A DNA stretch of 64,000 nt from Solenopsis invicta (taxonomy: Eukaryota > Arthropoda > Insecta > Hymenoptera > Formicidae). Both the position numbers and the translations under genes were made by a program. Numbering within the stretch: position 1 is the first letter of the stretch; the number at the start of each line of letters is the position of its first letter. Of the stretch, positions 1 through 12,276 are shown in pieces. The notes beneath the pieces are model-generated. The model did no database searches, was not told where the DNA came from, and worked only from the letters and a program-made list of their open reading frames with translations. Location: the NCBI RefSeq assembly GCF_016802725.1, contig NC_052679.1, forward strand, positions 1,736,001 to 1,800,000, in the 5' to 3' direction.

Positions 1-182
1 CCGGTAAATAACTCGGGTCGTAGTGACGGTAGGATCACCATCTCTTGTAAAGCCTGCTTCGCGGTCTGAAAGTTCAAGATTAAGTGAGACGAGATATATC
101 GGCAGGACAACTGACTGATAGAGACATAAACGACGACAACGTTTCTCGCGGGCATACAATCGCAAACGATCCATCTACTTAC

Positions 183-3100
183 CTCTTGGCCAGCAATGTC
201 TTCCCACTGCACTGGCGCTCCTCCTTCCAAGATCTCGTCGAGAATTACTTGCGCGAGTTTTGGATCCACACCCTTTAAAATGGGTACTTTTCTGGTTGGG
301 GTACTTCTATTACTGTTCGAGGTAGTCGGTGTTCCTGGACGTCTTATGGGCGAACCATTGCCCGGTACAGATAGCTGTCTTTTCACAGAGGGTGGTGTGG
401 AGGACGGTTTGATTGGTAAGGTCTTGTGGCAAGGTTGAATAGGTGTCGATCTACCCATGCTTCGAGGCAACGTTTGACTCTTACTTAAGGGTGTTCCTGT
501 TATTCGCTTGCCAGGAACCGACAGTTTCCTACCGGATGCTGAAACAATGTCTGTACTTACGAATAAAGCTTAAAAAAATTGTTATCGATATTATTCAATG
601 CAGATTCTGCTTATCATAGTCTAACGAGTAAGAGGAGGGTCTATTGCAAAGAAGATAAAAGTAAGAAGAAAACAATGTTTACAGCCAAGTTATATTTTGT
701 ACAATGCTATTTGTATCGTTTGCTTTAGTGGAGTGTATTAAAAATGTGAATTTATCGCGTGATAGCAAATATCTCACTCGTAACATAATTCAATAATATC
801 TAATCAATTTGATTAGAATTCAATTATTTTCTTTTTAAATAGAGATTTATGTGATACGTGTTAAGATACTTTCTATTATTATATCTGTACTTAAAGTTGC
901 AATTATTATTTATTGCGTGTATTGGTGTCGTGTTGCTTTGGTCAAAAGCAGAATTATAATCTAATTAAACTATGATGTAAAATGTAAAGAAATTCAATAC
1001 AACAAAATATGGTCTGAAGATTTGTGATATTTATGCGATAATGTGTAATTAAATCAATTAGCAAAAATTTGCACTTTAATACCATTGATTAATCCTCAAC
1101 ATTACATATGTAGAACCGTGTACCTTTTAAACGTTTGTTTCGACTAAAAATTGAGGAAAAAGAAACGGATAAATCGCATAAATATGAAATGTAGAAAAAA
1201 AAAACTAAAAAATTTTCAATGTAGTCACGACAGGATGACGTGATGATAGTGTACACACATGTACGTTTAATCGTATGTCTGTCTTAACGTGTACTTAATA
1301 AATAACTTTTAAATCAAAATTGTTTCAATCTACTTGCAAGGCGCTTTAATGAAAAAATTTCATAGCATATACAGTAAGCGAAATTCGGCAGCTTGTAAAA
1401 AGATAAGATATATACTAGACATGAAGAGACGACTACGTAAATACGCAAGCCTACTCGCCTACGTTTTTCTACCTTCTCACCTTTGTAAAAAGTGAAAAGA
1501 ATAATGTGCATAGGGCCAAGAGAGGACGAAACAAATATCTCTTTAAAATGGAAACGAATGGACCACAGAGAACTAGATAGCATTACTACGTTATTTACTT
1601 GCATTCGACTCTCTTTCGCCCAGAACTTAAGCCCAGAATCTCAGACGAACAATACCTTCAGTAGTATGAGCGAAACAGTTTTTTGGTGAACGTGGCCTTA
1701 ACTTGGGAATCTGGGTACACATAGTCTGTCCAGCGTTAACTGTCGTGTGTATATTGTTTGTGTTCTTATTGTGATTAATGTTGGGTGAAGTTCGAGCGGT
1801 TTGAAAAGTGTGCGTGTTGCGGCGAGCCCTCAGATGCTTTCCCGGATGTTCGCCGTCCGTTTTATTTCCAGGTGCGCGATTGTTGATATTATGGTTGATA
1901 CCCAGCTTTCTCAGCTTACGCACACTCACTACAAAAAGGAAAAAAACATTCTCTGCCATGCTGCAGTAAGACTATAGACAGCTAAAGAGAAAATCAGGCT
2001 AATGTTTCGGTCGTGCTCGAACCGAACCACCGCGTTGTCGCCGCCGCCGCGAGTATCAAACGATATTCTGTTTCGGAGTAAAAGGCGGAGCCAGATTTCA
2101 ATCAGCTATATCACTCTTGGGTACCGCGTGAGAGAGATTGGGCTCTCAATCTGTATCTGTATGTATTTTACATACAGATGTCATGTATTCGCGTGCGAAT
2201 TTTTATTTAACACTTTTCGAGTACTCACAAAGAGAGAGAGAGAGTACTCCAAATACTCAAAGAAATGCAAAATAAAAACGTGACTTGTGCTCATGGTAAA
2301 CCATCTAGGAAATTATATTACGCGGGCATGCGTACACACTCATACGTACACGCTCGTATACAGTGTATAATTGTATACACACTCGCACGCACGCGAGAAA
2401 ATAAAATAAACTGCACACGAGCATGCTAAATACATCGATCGATTCTTTCTTTTGCCATTGCCAGAGATTTACCTGTGGACCCTGTTGTTGAAACAAGTAG
2501 GATAGCTCTATCAATTATTTTCGCAAGAAACAAAGCTCAGTAGTCGCTAGTCGCGGTACCATAGGTAAATAAGCTTGGAATAGCTTAAGAAATGCCACGG
2601 TGCGAAACAACAAGACGTCGAAGCCTAATCACGAGAGCATACTAACCGAGAAAATCGAGCCTATCTTTCGCCATTGCCAGATTCGTACACATCTTGTCGT
2701 GAAGTCTTTGCGCGTGCTCCCATACCTCGCCGTGTCCACCGGTGCATTCCACGGCTATTCCTTTCTCCAATTCTCCGATTCCTTTTTTGTACAATTCTAT
2801 CGCCATTTCTTTCTGTCCTGTTTCAGTATAAGAGTATACAAGTAATGAGAAAATGGTTAAAAATAAAATGGATACAAGATAACTGACGTTTTTACAAGCA
2901 TCTGCCTTTCTAGCTCTTTCGATTGATAAACAATGTATTATACCTTCGTTATCCTCGTCGATCTTGAGGGCTTTGCTGATAAATTCAAACGCCCTGCGAT
3001 GATGGTGCTTTTGCTTGGCTAGCAACGGATCTCCAGGACCTGGCCCAATGGGACGTCTAGGTACCTGCGAGGACATGATCTCGCCTTCTATCCGCGTGCC

Positions 3101-3493
3101 ATTTACCATACGATTGTCCATTGGATTTTGTCCTACGACAATCTCCAATTGATAGGCCTGTTTGGATGCCTGCCTGCGCTGGATCAACTGAGACGTAGAC
3201 GTATACAGATACTTGAATACTAAGAACAGCTGATACAGGAGAGTGCGCAGCACGTTGAACAGCAATATCAATGGAAAAGAGACAATGTAGAGATTGCGTT
3301 TATGTACCGACGGCTGCGAGCCGTCCAGGAAGCGATGATGGCTGTGATGATAGTGATGGTTGTGACGGTGGCCGGCGCAGCTGATCGTCGTCGTTGTCTT
3401 GTCGCCGTTCTCGCTCTTGGTCACGCACAACTTTTTCGGCGACTTTGGGCCAAATTTACGTGTCGAGCGTGGCGCGCCATCGCTACAAGACAT
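183..3493 (-). CDS. spas: Spastin, microtubule-severing AAA ATPase (partial: N-terminal 454 aa, AAA domain beyond the window edge)
   Basis: Coding exons, transcription order, minus strand: 3493-2944, 2817-2647, 1928-1656, 550-183. Phases 1,1,1,0 agree at every junction and all introns are GT-AG. Residues 1-60 are low complexity with a His-rich run. Residues about 65-99 are the hydrophobic hairpin segment (NLYIVSFPLILLFNVLRTL) typical of insect spastin. The PGPGDPLLAKQKHHHRRAFE block and the MIT domain (about 163-240) follow, then a basic linker with ASGRKLSVPGKR, the microtubule-binding type region, and KGVDPKLAQVILDEILEGG leading into the AAA module. The gene is cut after WEDIAGQE, so Walker motifs are not visible here. 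Spastin hexamers sever microtubules at ER, endosome and cytokinesis sites (family knowledge). The start Met at 3493 is the first in frame with the conserved region; upstream sequence is repetitive and GC-rich, so the start is likely but not certain. Confidence 0.93.
551..1655 (-). other. spas: Spastin intron 3
   Basis: This 1.1 kb AT-rich intron lies between the linker exons. The donor on the minus strand is GAAG|GTATTG and the acceptor is TACAG|ACATTG. I see no additional exon, repeat family or RNA gene inside it. Confidence 0.8.
2818..2943 (-). other. spas: Spastin intron 1: 126-nt, stop-free, in-frame intron inside the MIT domain
   Basis: The intron splits codon GGA (G|GA) between DEDNEG and QKEMAIEL. 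Removing it restores the continuous MIT sequence DEDNEGQKEMAIELYKKG. It is 42 codons long with no stop in the coding frame, so the flanking exons read through as one open frame. The donor is G|GTATAA and the acceptor is AAACAG|GA. Confidence 0.88.
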
Positions 3494-4531
3494 CTCCCAA
3501 GGAAGATGCGACCTTCGCTATGTTTGTGAAACTGTCAACTTGCTCGTGATCGATCGTGGTGATGCTGTTGCTGCTGGTGATGGTGGTGATGGTGGAGGTG
3601 GACGATGGTGGTATCCGCGTGGTGAACGAGTGGCCGTGTCGACATTCCCGACGCGGCGGCGGCGGCGATCGTCGAGATGGCACAGGGACATTGAACAAGG
3701 GACACGCCAACAGACCTACATCCTCGTTCTCGTCGTCACTCGGTCACTGTCGACGCTGTCGACACGGGGACTACATAGAAGTATAGGTGGTGGCAGAGGC
3801 GGTGTCAGGAGCGACAGGAAGAAACCAGGTGCAGCAGGAGGAGCAGGAGGAGACGGCAGAACAAGATGAAAAGAATCACGCGTTACAAGTGTCGCAACGT
3901 AATACCTTCTGGAAGAAAAGGCAACGAGACGGGCACGAATCGATCTCGCTTCTCCCTCGCGTTGCTCTCACAAAGTGACGACAGCCGGCTGCTGCGTGAT
4001 GAACGGTGAACACACAACCGATCAAGGGACGAGCGAGCAGCGAGAACTAGTCCAAGCTCTAAGCTAGTCGAGTGGTCAAGCCGCTCGAACCAGGCCAGAC
4101 CAGAAGAGTCTTCTCCGTTTAGCCGGTTCAGCTTGAGCCTCGCTTGTTTTCATCTATATACGCTGGTCTGCTGCCTCGCGAACGCTCCCTCCTCCTCTTG
4201 ACCAGTCGACCATTTTTGAGTTTTTCGACGCCCCTCGAACGCGCGATTCACCTCTCCAACGATCGGTACTATTAGGTATGCACTATCGGTCAAAGAGGAA
4301 CCTTGAAAACCTGAAAGGCGGCCATGCCAACTTTTTTCCTAATATAAATAATATGTATAACGTTCGAATTCCCCGAATTCTCGACGCATTAACGTTTGCT
4401 AACGACTCACATCTATTTTGCGACACTGTCGATAAAAATGGTTCAAGTCTGTGCTAAAATCATATGGGGGTAGGCCTGGGTAGGCCGGTATTCGAAATAT
4501 CACATATGTATACATATATATATACATATAC

Positions 4532-4572
<41 letters not shown>

Positions 4573-5033
4573 ATTTTAACTTTTTACATAATTTTACTTG
4601 TGTAATCACTAAATGAAATAATCACATTTAACATATAGACAGATTTTAATAAGTGTAATTAACAAATTTACATTCTAAAAATAAATTATAGGACAATTCT
4701 GTTACATTATTATTAATGTTGTATATATTTAATAATAAATTTGTATATAAATTTATCAAATTTAATCGCACCATGCCGACGTGAAAAATTCGAGAACCAC
4801 CCAATCTTATCGATAAAATACAAAGGTATATTATTGATATAATGACGAATGACTATTAAATTCTCTTCTTGTCGTGAAGAAAAAATTGTAAAAAAATCTC
4901 AGTTTAGCTCAATTTAGTTACGCATTACTATAGAGCTTGTACAAAGAAATAGAGCTCAATATTAACATAGTAACATATTTCAAAAGAGATCTATATAATG
5001 AATGTGCATTTTTTTTTCTTTTATCAAATAGAT
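3494..5033. other. Spastin 5' region and XPG 3' flank
   Basis: From 3494 to about 4250 the sequence is GC-rich with purine/pyrimidine-biased repeats (GTGATG and GAGCAG type). It produces overlapping low-complexity open frames on both strands that I do not regard as genes; it is the likely promoter and 5' UTR of spastin. From about 4300 to 5033 it is AT-rich, with a TA microsatellite, and is probably the XPG 3' flank. No gene was recognised. Confidence 0.6.
4505..4569. repeat. (TA)n microsatellite
   Basis: A run of alternating TA with occasional CA interruptions lies in the AT-rich interval between spastin and XPG. Confidence 0.95.
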
Positions 5034-8000
5034 CTAGTTGCTATCACTTTCCGATAATTCTGCCTGTTCTTTGATTTTTCGTACCTTGCATTTGACTTTT
5101 TTCGTTTTGTCCAGGCCTTGTTTCGATTTTCTAAATATTTCTATAGCGTGCAATTTTCTTTCTAACGCGCATGCCTTATCTTTTTCTCGTTGTGGTATAT
5201 ATTCCTTAGTATATTCCTTTTTAACGGCTTTAATAGATTTCTCGGGGATAGTACTTGTTTTAATAGACGGGATACTCTCTTGAACCGATGTCTCAAGTTC
5301 GATAATTGAATTCTTTCCATCGCTCGATTTTTGAACATTACTGCTTTTTTTGCTTTTCTTAATTCGAGGTTCGTCATCTACGTTACTGTCCGTGTCCATA
5401 TCGTCATTATTTAATCTGCGCAAAGCCTTCTGTACTCTTTTACTCAAGTTTGGTTCGATAGAACGCGGAGACGCTTTCGCTTTGAAATACATATCTAATA
5501 ATTTTTGATTCTTATTTTCTTCCATTCTTCTCAATATCGGAATCATCGTGTCGTCGAATTTGCCCTTTGTCCATCCAAATTTCTGCCTAGCGTAGTCGCA
5601 AAGTAGCACAACGTTCGGCTTACCCCAGGTAAAAGTTTCCTTTGATTCGTCGACCGTGGGAAAGAGATACGCTTGGACAACCGCTTGATTTGGGAAATCT
5701 GTCGAGTAGTCAGTTACGATACTCGCAATCCACTTACTTGTTTCACTTACTCGTCTTTATCAATCTAGGTGAGATTACCGCTTACCTCTGTTCAATTTCA
5801 TGCTTCGCAATTTATTGCGTAAGCCTGTTTTCCCAGGAGTAGCAACCATTCCCTTCTTTATCCATGAACAAAAATTATGTAACCCATATAACACATTGTC
5901 TCCATCGGCAGGAAATGCGGCTAATATTTCTAGCGCGGTAACTGGTCCAACGCCAGTCACCCCTGTGGTATAATCGCTGCCAACCAAAAGGGCCAATTGT
6001 ATCAATTGATTGCGGCTGAGTTCTGCAATATGTCATTGTTTTCTTATTAAATGTATAATACTTTATGTACACATAATACTCAACATTCTTATAATCTTTC
6101 ATAAAAATACACACACACACATATAAATTAGTATTCTATTAATCGCTTTGTGTGAACTCCATCTTAAAATAGTAATGATACTTACTAAAATGATGTTGAA
6201 TATCACAGGAACGAAATTGTAATACTTTTTTGTTTTGATTAAAAAAATTCTTGTATACACATTGACCTCCAAAAAGCCAGATATCAGAATCATCAGTAAT
6301 TGTGCCGTTGGTTAATTTAATTTGCTCCAAATATGCACACTGGGCTTCCGCTTCCATGGGAGCTACTATATACGGTATGCCGAACAAACGTAATAGCTCC
6401 TATAAACAAATATAATGTCATACATGCAAATATAACGTACATTTTCAAGTGTATACCTGTGCATCGGTTCTTATTTGGTCAGAAATATTGGTAGCTTGTC
6501 TCTCGAGTTTGCCAATGTCTTTTGCCAGTTCTTCTTGCTCATCTTCTAATTGTCCCTGCAATTAAAAATATCCTCGTATTAAGAGATAAATAAACAGAAA
6601 TACAATAAAACGCAATTGTCCAGTCACTTATAGGAATAGAGTATCAAATTACCTTCAATTCCATCAAATCTTCTTCGTTAATAGGTAACACTCTCTCTAC
6701 TGGCTTCTCCTGTATACATTCATCAAGAGGATTAATTTGAGTAGGCGTATCTGTATCATCTTGCTCTGATAATTTATTCAAGTTTTGGACGTCATGTATT
6801 TTATCTTCGTCAGTCGACGAAATATTCTTGCTCAAGTATTCGTCTTGCTGAGTATTTTCTGGCAATTCAATATTGGTTTCTTTCTCGATTGATTCTTCAG
6901 CTATAGTATCTAAGAAACTATCTTTTAAATTATTACTGTGTTTAGAAATCAATTGTGTTGGACATTTATTGTTTGCTGTATTGACAAACTGTTCTTGCTC
7001 TTTACTTATCGATATAACTTCTTCTTTATTAACTTTTTCAAATATATCGGCAAACATATCGTCCTCTAGTTTTTTATCCGATTTAAAAGTTATCTCGATA
7101 TTTTTTTTCTCCGTAGTGTTCCTTGAAATATTCATATCATATATCGGTACATCTTGAATTTCGATGAAATCATCGGAATCAGAATCTGACGTATCTATTT
7201 GCGCTATATCGTTAGATTTGGAGGAGAAAGCATTTGCAGCAGAACGCTCCTCAAATATTATTTCTTTGTTTAAATTTGAAGTGTCAGATGTGGTAGTGAC
7301 ATTTGAAATCTTGACATCACTTTCCAATAGTTTAGTGACATTATCTGGATTAGGCATAATTAATTCAACAGCCTTATTCTCTTTGGGCGTGTATATATCC
7401 TTCGTACTCTGCGGTTGTACAGATTTCAAAACTTGCTCACAATTTTCAGGAATTGTTAACATCGTGCTATCATCCATTGGTTGTGTAACTTGTGTTAATT
7501 CAGTACAAATATCGTTTACGGTTGCTTTTATATTCTTGCTCGTAGTTTTATGACTTTCATCCTTGTTACGTTTAATAACATGCATAATCTGATTTTGAGA
7601 CAAACCACTATATTCTAACATGTATGTTAATGCAGGATTCATCGTGCTCTTCCCCGATAATGTCAATGATTCGTTTATATTATTTTCAGATTCACAATCG
7701 CTATCAAACGTGTATTCGTTTATGTTTTCTGCGATAAGTAGAGAGTCGTTATAGATTGGTACATCGACCTCAACATCAGAATCGTCCAATTTATACTCAT
7801 TAATGTTTTCTGCAATGGATAAAGAATCATCATAGATTGATACATCGGCTTCACTGTCGGAATCATTTAATTCATATTCATCAATGTTTTCTACAATTGA
7901 CGTGGGATTACTTGGACCAGCAATAGGTTCAACTTGTTCATTTGTATCCGCACTTCTACCCTCTGGTTCGTTTGCAACAGATTTTGTTGTTAACAAATTC

Positions 8001-8349
8001 TTGTCTGCATAAAATAATATATAATTTATTATTAGATATATCACAATTAAATATATCATGCTGCACGAAATAATTTCAACGTTTCAACGTTTAGCGCACA
8101 TACCAGAGATGTAAATCAATCTGGTTGTATCATCCGCGGCTATACGAAAAGCCGCGTCTCTGCCCTTTGTATCAACACCTTGTTCAGTCAACAGTTTGTC
8201 CAACTCCTCTAATGTCAGTGTCTTTCCACCCATTTCCTTCTCAGCAGATTCTAAAGACGTTTGCACGTGTCTACGTTTAAGTAAACGTTTCAATTGGAAG
8301 CCTGAGAACTCTTGCGATTCCTACAATCAAATACCAATATTTACAACAT

Positions 8350-8411
<62 letters not shown>

Positions 8412-9591
8412 TAGTAAAAGAGTTAATCTACAATCTGTCGTTCACGTTACACATTTTTACATTTCCAGTTTTACATTAATACATACTTGTGGCATTTCAT
8501 GCAAGCGGCCCCAGGAATTTTGTTTTCTCGTTTCTTTAAGATCAGTGAGTATATCGTAACGAACGTCTGCAGGTAACGCTTTAAATTCGCTGCTCGTTAC
8601 GTCAACATTATGTATATTGCCTATCCATTTAGACTGTTTTCGTGGACTCAGTTGGACAATAGTGTCAGAATCGTGTTGATCGTCATCGACATAATTCTGT
8701 ATATCACTGATACCAGGCATATCAGGCAGAGCAAACATATCTTGATCGGAACGTTTGGTTTGCATATTCATTGTTATTTGTATCGCCTCGCTATTTTGAT
8801 CCTTGGAATTTTGATCCTTGTTAAGAACAGTTTTTACAACGCTGTGCTTTATCAAGTTGTTTATCAAATCCGCCTTCATCTTTTGCGCCTTACTTGTGGC
8901 AATAGATTTCTGCTTCCTGCGCAAGGCCTGCAAACACAAAAGAATGAGAAGGCTCTTTTCTCACTACCTGGTTCCCACGGTGAGCTAATTAAGTACGAAC
9001 AATATTATAATCAAGATAGAAGAACAGTTTAGCTTGCGCGTAAATGTATAGTGCACAACTTTTAGGTTTCATACGGTATATTGTATCTTGTTTGCATTAA
9101 ATTTTGCATTAAACCAATTGAGAAATTATTAATTATTTGTCGATTAAAAAAAAAATATTATCCATCTTGTATTTACAATTGTATTTTTCTTAAGCATGGG
9201 TACACCTCCATCAAAGACGAATACAGGCTTGATTTTGTAATATAGGAGTTTGCATATTCTAGTAAATAATCCAAGCAAATGGGCATTAGGTCTAGGGGTA
9301 CCATGACGATCTTGGTATCCTTGCAATATTTGGTATATCCATATCGATACATCTGTGAAAAGTATACGTTATATAAAACTTTGTAATCAATTATACTTTA
9401 GAATAATAAAAGATTAAGTTGAGTTGATGTTTTCAAAACTTGGAAAATAAAGTTTAAATATATCGGAACGATTTAAGTGATAAGATTATTAAGATATACT
9501 CACCGATCGCCAAGACCTTGCCCTCGAGGCTTTCCAGGGGTACCGGTTTTCCGGATGCCTCGAGCAACTTCCACAAGCCATATACTCCCAT
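5034..9591 (-). CDS. ERCC5: XPG/ERCC5 structure-specific endonuclease (nucleotide excision repair), 9 exons, 1162 aa
   Basis: Exons: 9591-9504, 9352-9177, 8927-8487, 8320-8104, 8004-6653, 6555-6457, 6399-6186, 6022-5786, 5698-5034. All phases agree. The N-domain starts MGVYGLWKLLE; D30 (DVSIW) and D77 (FVFDGG) are the first metal ligands. A long acidic spacer (about 100-790) follows; it contains a conserved LPADVRYDILTDLKE block and a 27-residue tandem repeat. The I-domain begins about 792 with E807/E809 (PMEAEAQCAYLE), D827/D828/D830 (ITDDSDIWLFGG) and D879 (LLVGSDYT), followed by a helix-hairpin-helix region. A PIP box, QKLLDMYF, sits at 1006-1013. The basic C-terminus looks like a nuclear localisation signal. 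Human XPG is a similar length (about 1186 aa). It makes the 3' incision in NER with TFIIH. The last intron (5699-5785) is only 87 nt; its acceptor was chosen because KLNR|DFPNQAV restores the family sequence. Confidence 0.95.
7700..7895 (-). repeat. ERCC5: Coding tandem repeat in the XPG spacer: three 81-bp (27-aa) units
   Basis: The plus-strand string atgttttct recurs at 7722, 7803 and 7884, exactly 81 bp apart. The units read ENIDEYELNDSD..., ENINEYKLDDSD... and ENINEYTFDSD..., rich in Asp, Glu and Ser. The third unit is divergent at its end. Confidence 0.9.
8350..8408. repeat. Compound (CT)n(TA)n microsatellite in XPG intron 3
   Basis: About 13 CT units run directly into about 17 TA units in the intron between the third and fourth XPG exons. 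On the minus (sense) strand the GA part lies close to the acceptor of exon 4. Confidence 0.95.
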
Positions 9592-11734
9592 TATCCAATT
9601 AGAAATCGCGATGGCAGGGAAACGCACGCACGTGTCACTAAGAGACAATTATATGTACGATTTTCCCGACATGTATTGTTTTTCCTTTTATTTTCTAAGC
9701 GCTTCATAATTTTTTCAAATTTAATCTGTTATACAACATAACCTGATAGTTAACCTAAAAATACGAGATTAACAAGTAGCGTTGAGAACTCGTGCGCGGC
9801 AGGCGGACAATTAGAAATCAACAAGTTGAGGAGTTTAATAACTATATTAATACATTAATTAGTATACAAGTTTGGTGGAACGATTGGATATTCCGAGTCG
9901 AGTGCGAGCGGTTGAAGCGTTGGTCTAGTGGCTCGCACTTTGCCTGCACACACGCATACTCCGCGCGCGGTCAGCTGACGAAGAAAACAAACTTTTAAAT
10001 TCGACGTGACTCGCGCGACGTGATAGCGGTCACACAGAGTTGAATCGCTTCGGGTTCTCCTGGGTTGCCCCGCATTCCGCTGCGCTCGCTGGCGTTCGCA
10101 GGTGCCTGCGAAATAACTCAAACTTTGCTACAATAACTTGGAGCAAATTCAAATATATACGTTGCGCAATCAATCTATGATCTTTCATGTGATTCGAACG
10201 ATCGAAAGACGATCGTAATATATGGCAAGAGAAGACGCATTGCTTTTAATACGCGACATTTGACTGTGTTTTAAAGCGCAGCAAGTCAATTGCGCATCTT
10301 ATTTATCCCATAGGGGCAACGCGATAATAATTAAAATGGCGCAACACGCAATTACAATAGTAGATCGTATCGGAATCACGCTCGCGGTATAATTCCGCGC
10401 CGTGCCGCTCCGACGTGTATCTTGGCGCCTTCGCGTAAAAAGAAGGAGCGTGGGAATCGTTTGTGATTTGGGATATTCGACTTTTGTAAAAAAAAAAAAC
10501 TTGCGCGCGCATTACGTATATACACTGCGTATTGCGAGAATTATATGTTCACTTGACAAAAAAGGAGATAAAAAAGTGCAATGTACTATATAGATATGTG
10601 TTGCCCTTGCAGCTTATAGATATGTGCCCCCGTCAATAAGGGGGAGCGACATTTTATCATTTTACCATCATCTAGCCATTTCATTACAATAGTTGTGTTC
10701 TATTTAATTTATGTTGCGGCCGCTTATAATTTAACGCACGACTATTATTTTTTAACTTGTTTTTATTTTGCAACTTATAATTGGGCGGAATCAGAAAATC
10801 TCAGCTAGTGCAGACACTCGACACGGTACAAATTAAATAAAAAAAAAAAACTAAAGCGTAATAGTATAGCACTAAAGTGATTTAAATGAGGAAAGCCACT
10901 CCCCAGTTCCCTAGCCTTACAGTGAGAAATGAAAATGGAATCGATATCGATTCGACAGTCGAAATCATCAAACTGTAAATATCGTTTCGATGTCGATTCG
11001 ATAGGATAGCCGGATAGGTTAAGTTATTTCTGGACGTCATATTAATAGCTGGTTCATCGCGAGTTTTGAAAATGTCAAAAAATAATTATATCAAAGATTA
11101 TAGATCGAGCGAGCAAATAAATAATAAATACGCTGGAAGATACGATAAAATATAACGATCGCTTTTACGTAACGTATGAAATAAGTTAATTTTTTTATTC
11201 AAACAAACGCGTTATCTTTTCCGTAAAAATGCAATGATGCTACTGTTTAAAATGATCGCTTGTTAGGAGGATATATAAAATTGATCGAATGTTTTCTATC
11301 TCTCGAAAATGTATTTTTGCGATTTAAAAAGAATTGATATGATAAATTTAGAAAATTGCATAGTCGAAATATGGACATATAGACATATATATATATTTTT
11401 TTTTTCAGAGCGATTAGTATCGTTGCAGAATGTGAAGAATGTGCAGAATTGCAATCGAAATGAATAGATTCCTCGCATATTCTCATCGACACGTCTCACG
11501 AGGAATTCCGATCAATCGATCGAAATTTGGAAGAAAGGTAAAAATTTGCAAAATTTCTCTCCGTTTTCATCCTCGTACACGCACGTACGCACGTGTTCTA
11601 TTACGCAGCATCGGTTGGCTGCACCTCTCGCACACGCGGCGGATCACGCGACGAGTTCGTACGGATGTGCTCTTGTATATACCATACATACATGCGTGCA
11701 TCATATGTTATATATTTAGTTGTGTACATGCATT

Positions 11735-11778
11735 ACACACGCACACACACAGGCGCGCGCGCGCGCGCGCGCGTGTGC
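11735..11778. repeat. (CA)n(GC)n alternating purine-pyrimidine tract
   Basis: ACACGCACACACAC runs into about 12 GC units and ends GTGTGCATGCAC. Such a tract is a classic potential Z-DNA former. It lies at the edge of the GC-rich Su(H) upstream region. Confidence 0.9.
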
Positions 11779-12250
11779 ATGCACATTCATAGACGCGGTA
11801 GTATATATCGTATCGTCATCATCGCAGAAGTGGAGTGAGGTAGAGGCCACCCACTCTTTCCCACAGCAGGTTTTTCCCACGCCCCCCAGGATAACCCCAA
11901 CATCCTTTTGCGGCAGCAATTCCACGGTTCGTGGGGGCGCCGCCGCTACGTGGGGAGAAGAGAGAGAGGAGGTCGGATGGAAACGCGGGCGCGATGGAGG
12001 GAAGGCGCGAGGCGCGAGTACGAGGGGAGCGGTGTACGCGACGCGCGTCGTGTGGTGGGAGACAGAGCTGGCAGAGGGCAGAGGGATCTAGAGGCAGTAG
12101 AGGCGCTCGGGTCGACACCGCCGGGCCATTGTACAACAGTAAAACAATAGAATCTGCAGCATCAGTGACGTATCCGCGTGCGCGCGGTCGCCAAGTTTCG
12201 TGAGCGGTTAAAAAAAAAAAAGAAAAAGAAAAAGTGTCATCGCGATTAAA

Positions 12251-12276
12251 GAGAAAGAGAGAGAGAGAGAGAGAAA
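12251..12276. repeat. (GA)n tract upstream of Su(H)
   Basis: A GA repeat lies in the presumed 5' UTR/promoter of Su(H). A second one lies at 13078-13107. GAGA-type elements are common near insect promoters, but function here is not shown. Confidence 0.85.

Noticed and set aside
3399..3869. 156-aa plus-strand open frame opposite and upstream of spastin
   Set aside because: Low complexity (Gly/Arg/Ser), overlaps the spastin coding exon and GC-rich repeats, no known domain.
5775..5785. Read-through of XPG exon 8 into RGKR and a stop
   Set aside because: A consensus donor and a good downstream acceptor restore the conserved KLNR-DFPNQAVVQAYL sequence.
9908..10080. Possible tRNA or tRNA-derived SINE: TGGTCTAGTGG resembles a Pol III A box
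   Set aside because: No matching B box (only a weak GGTTCTCCTGG) and no cloverleaf could be folded by eye.
11819..12136. Several open frames of 80-120 aa in the Su(H) upstream region
   Set aside because: GC- and purine-rich composition produces them on both strands; no start context or domain stands out.
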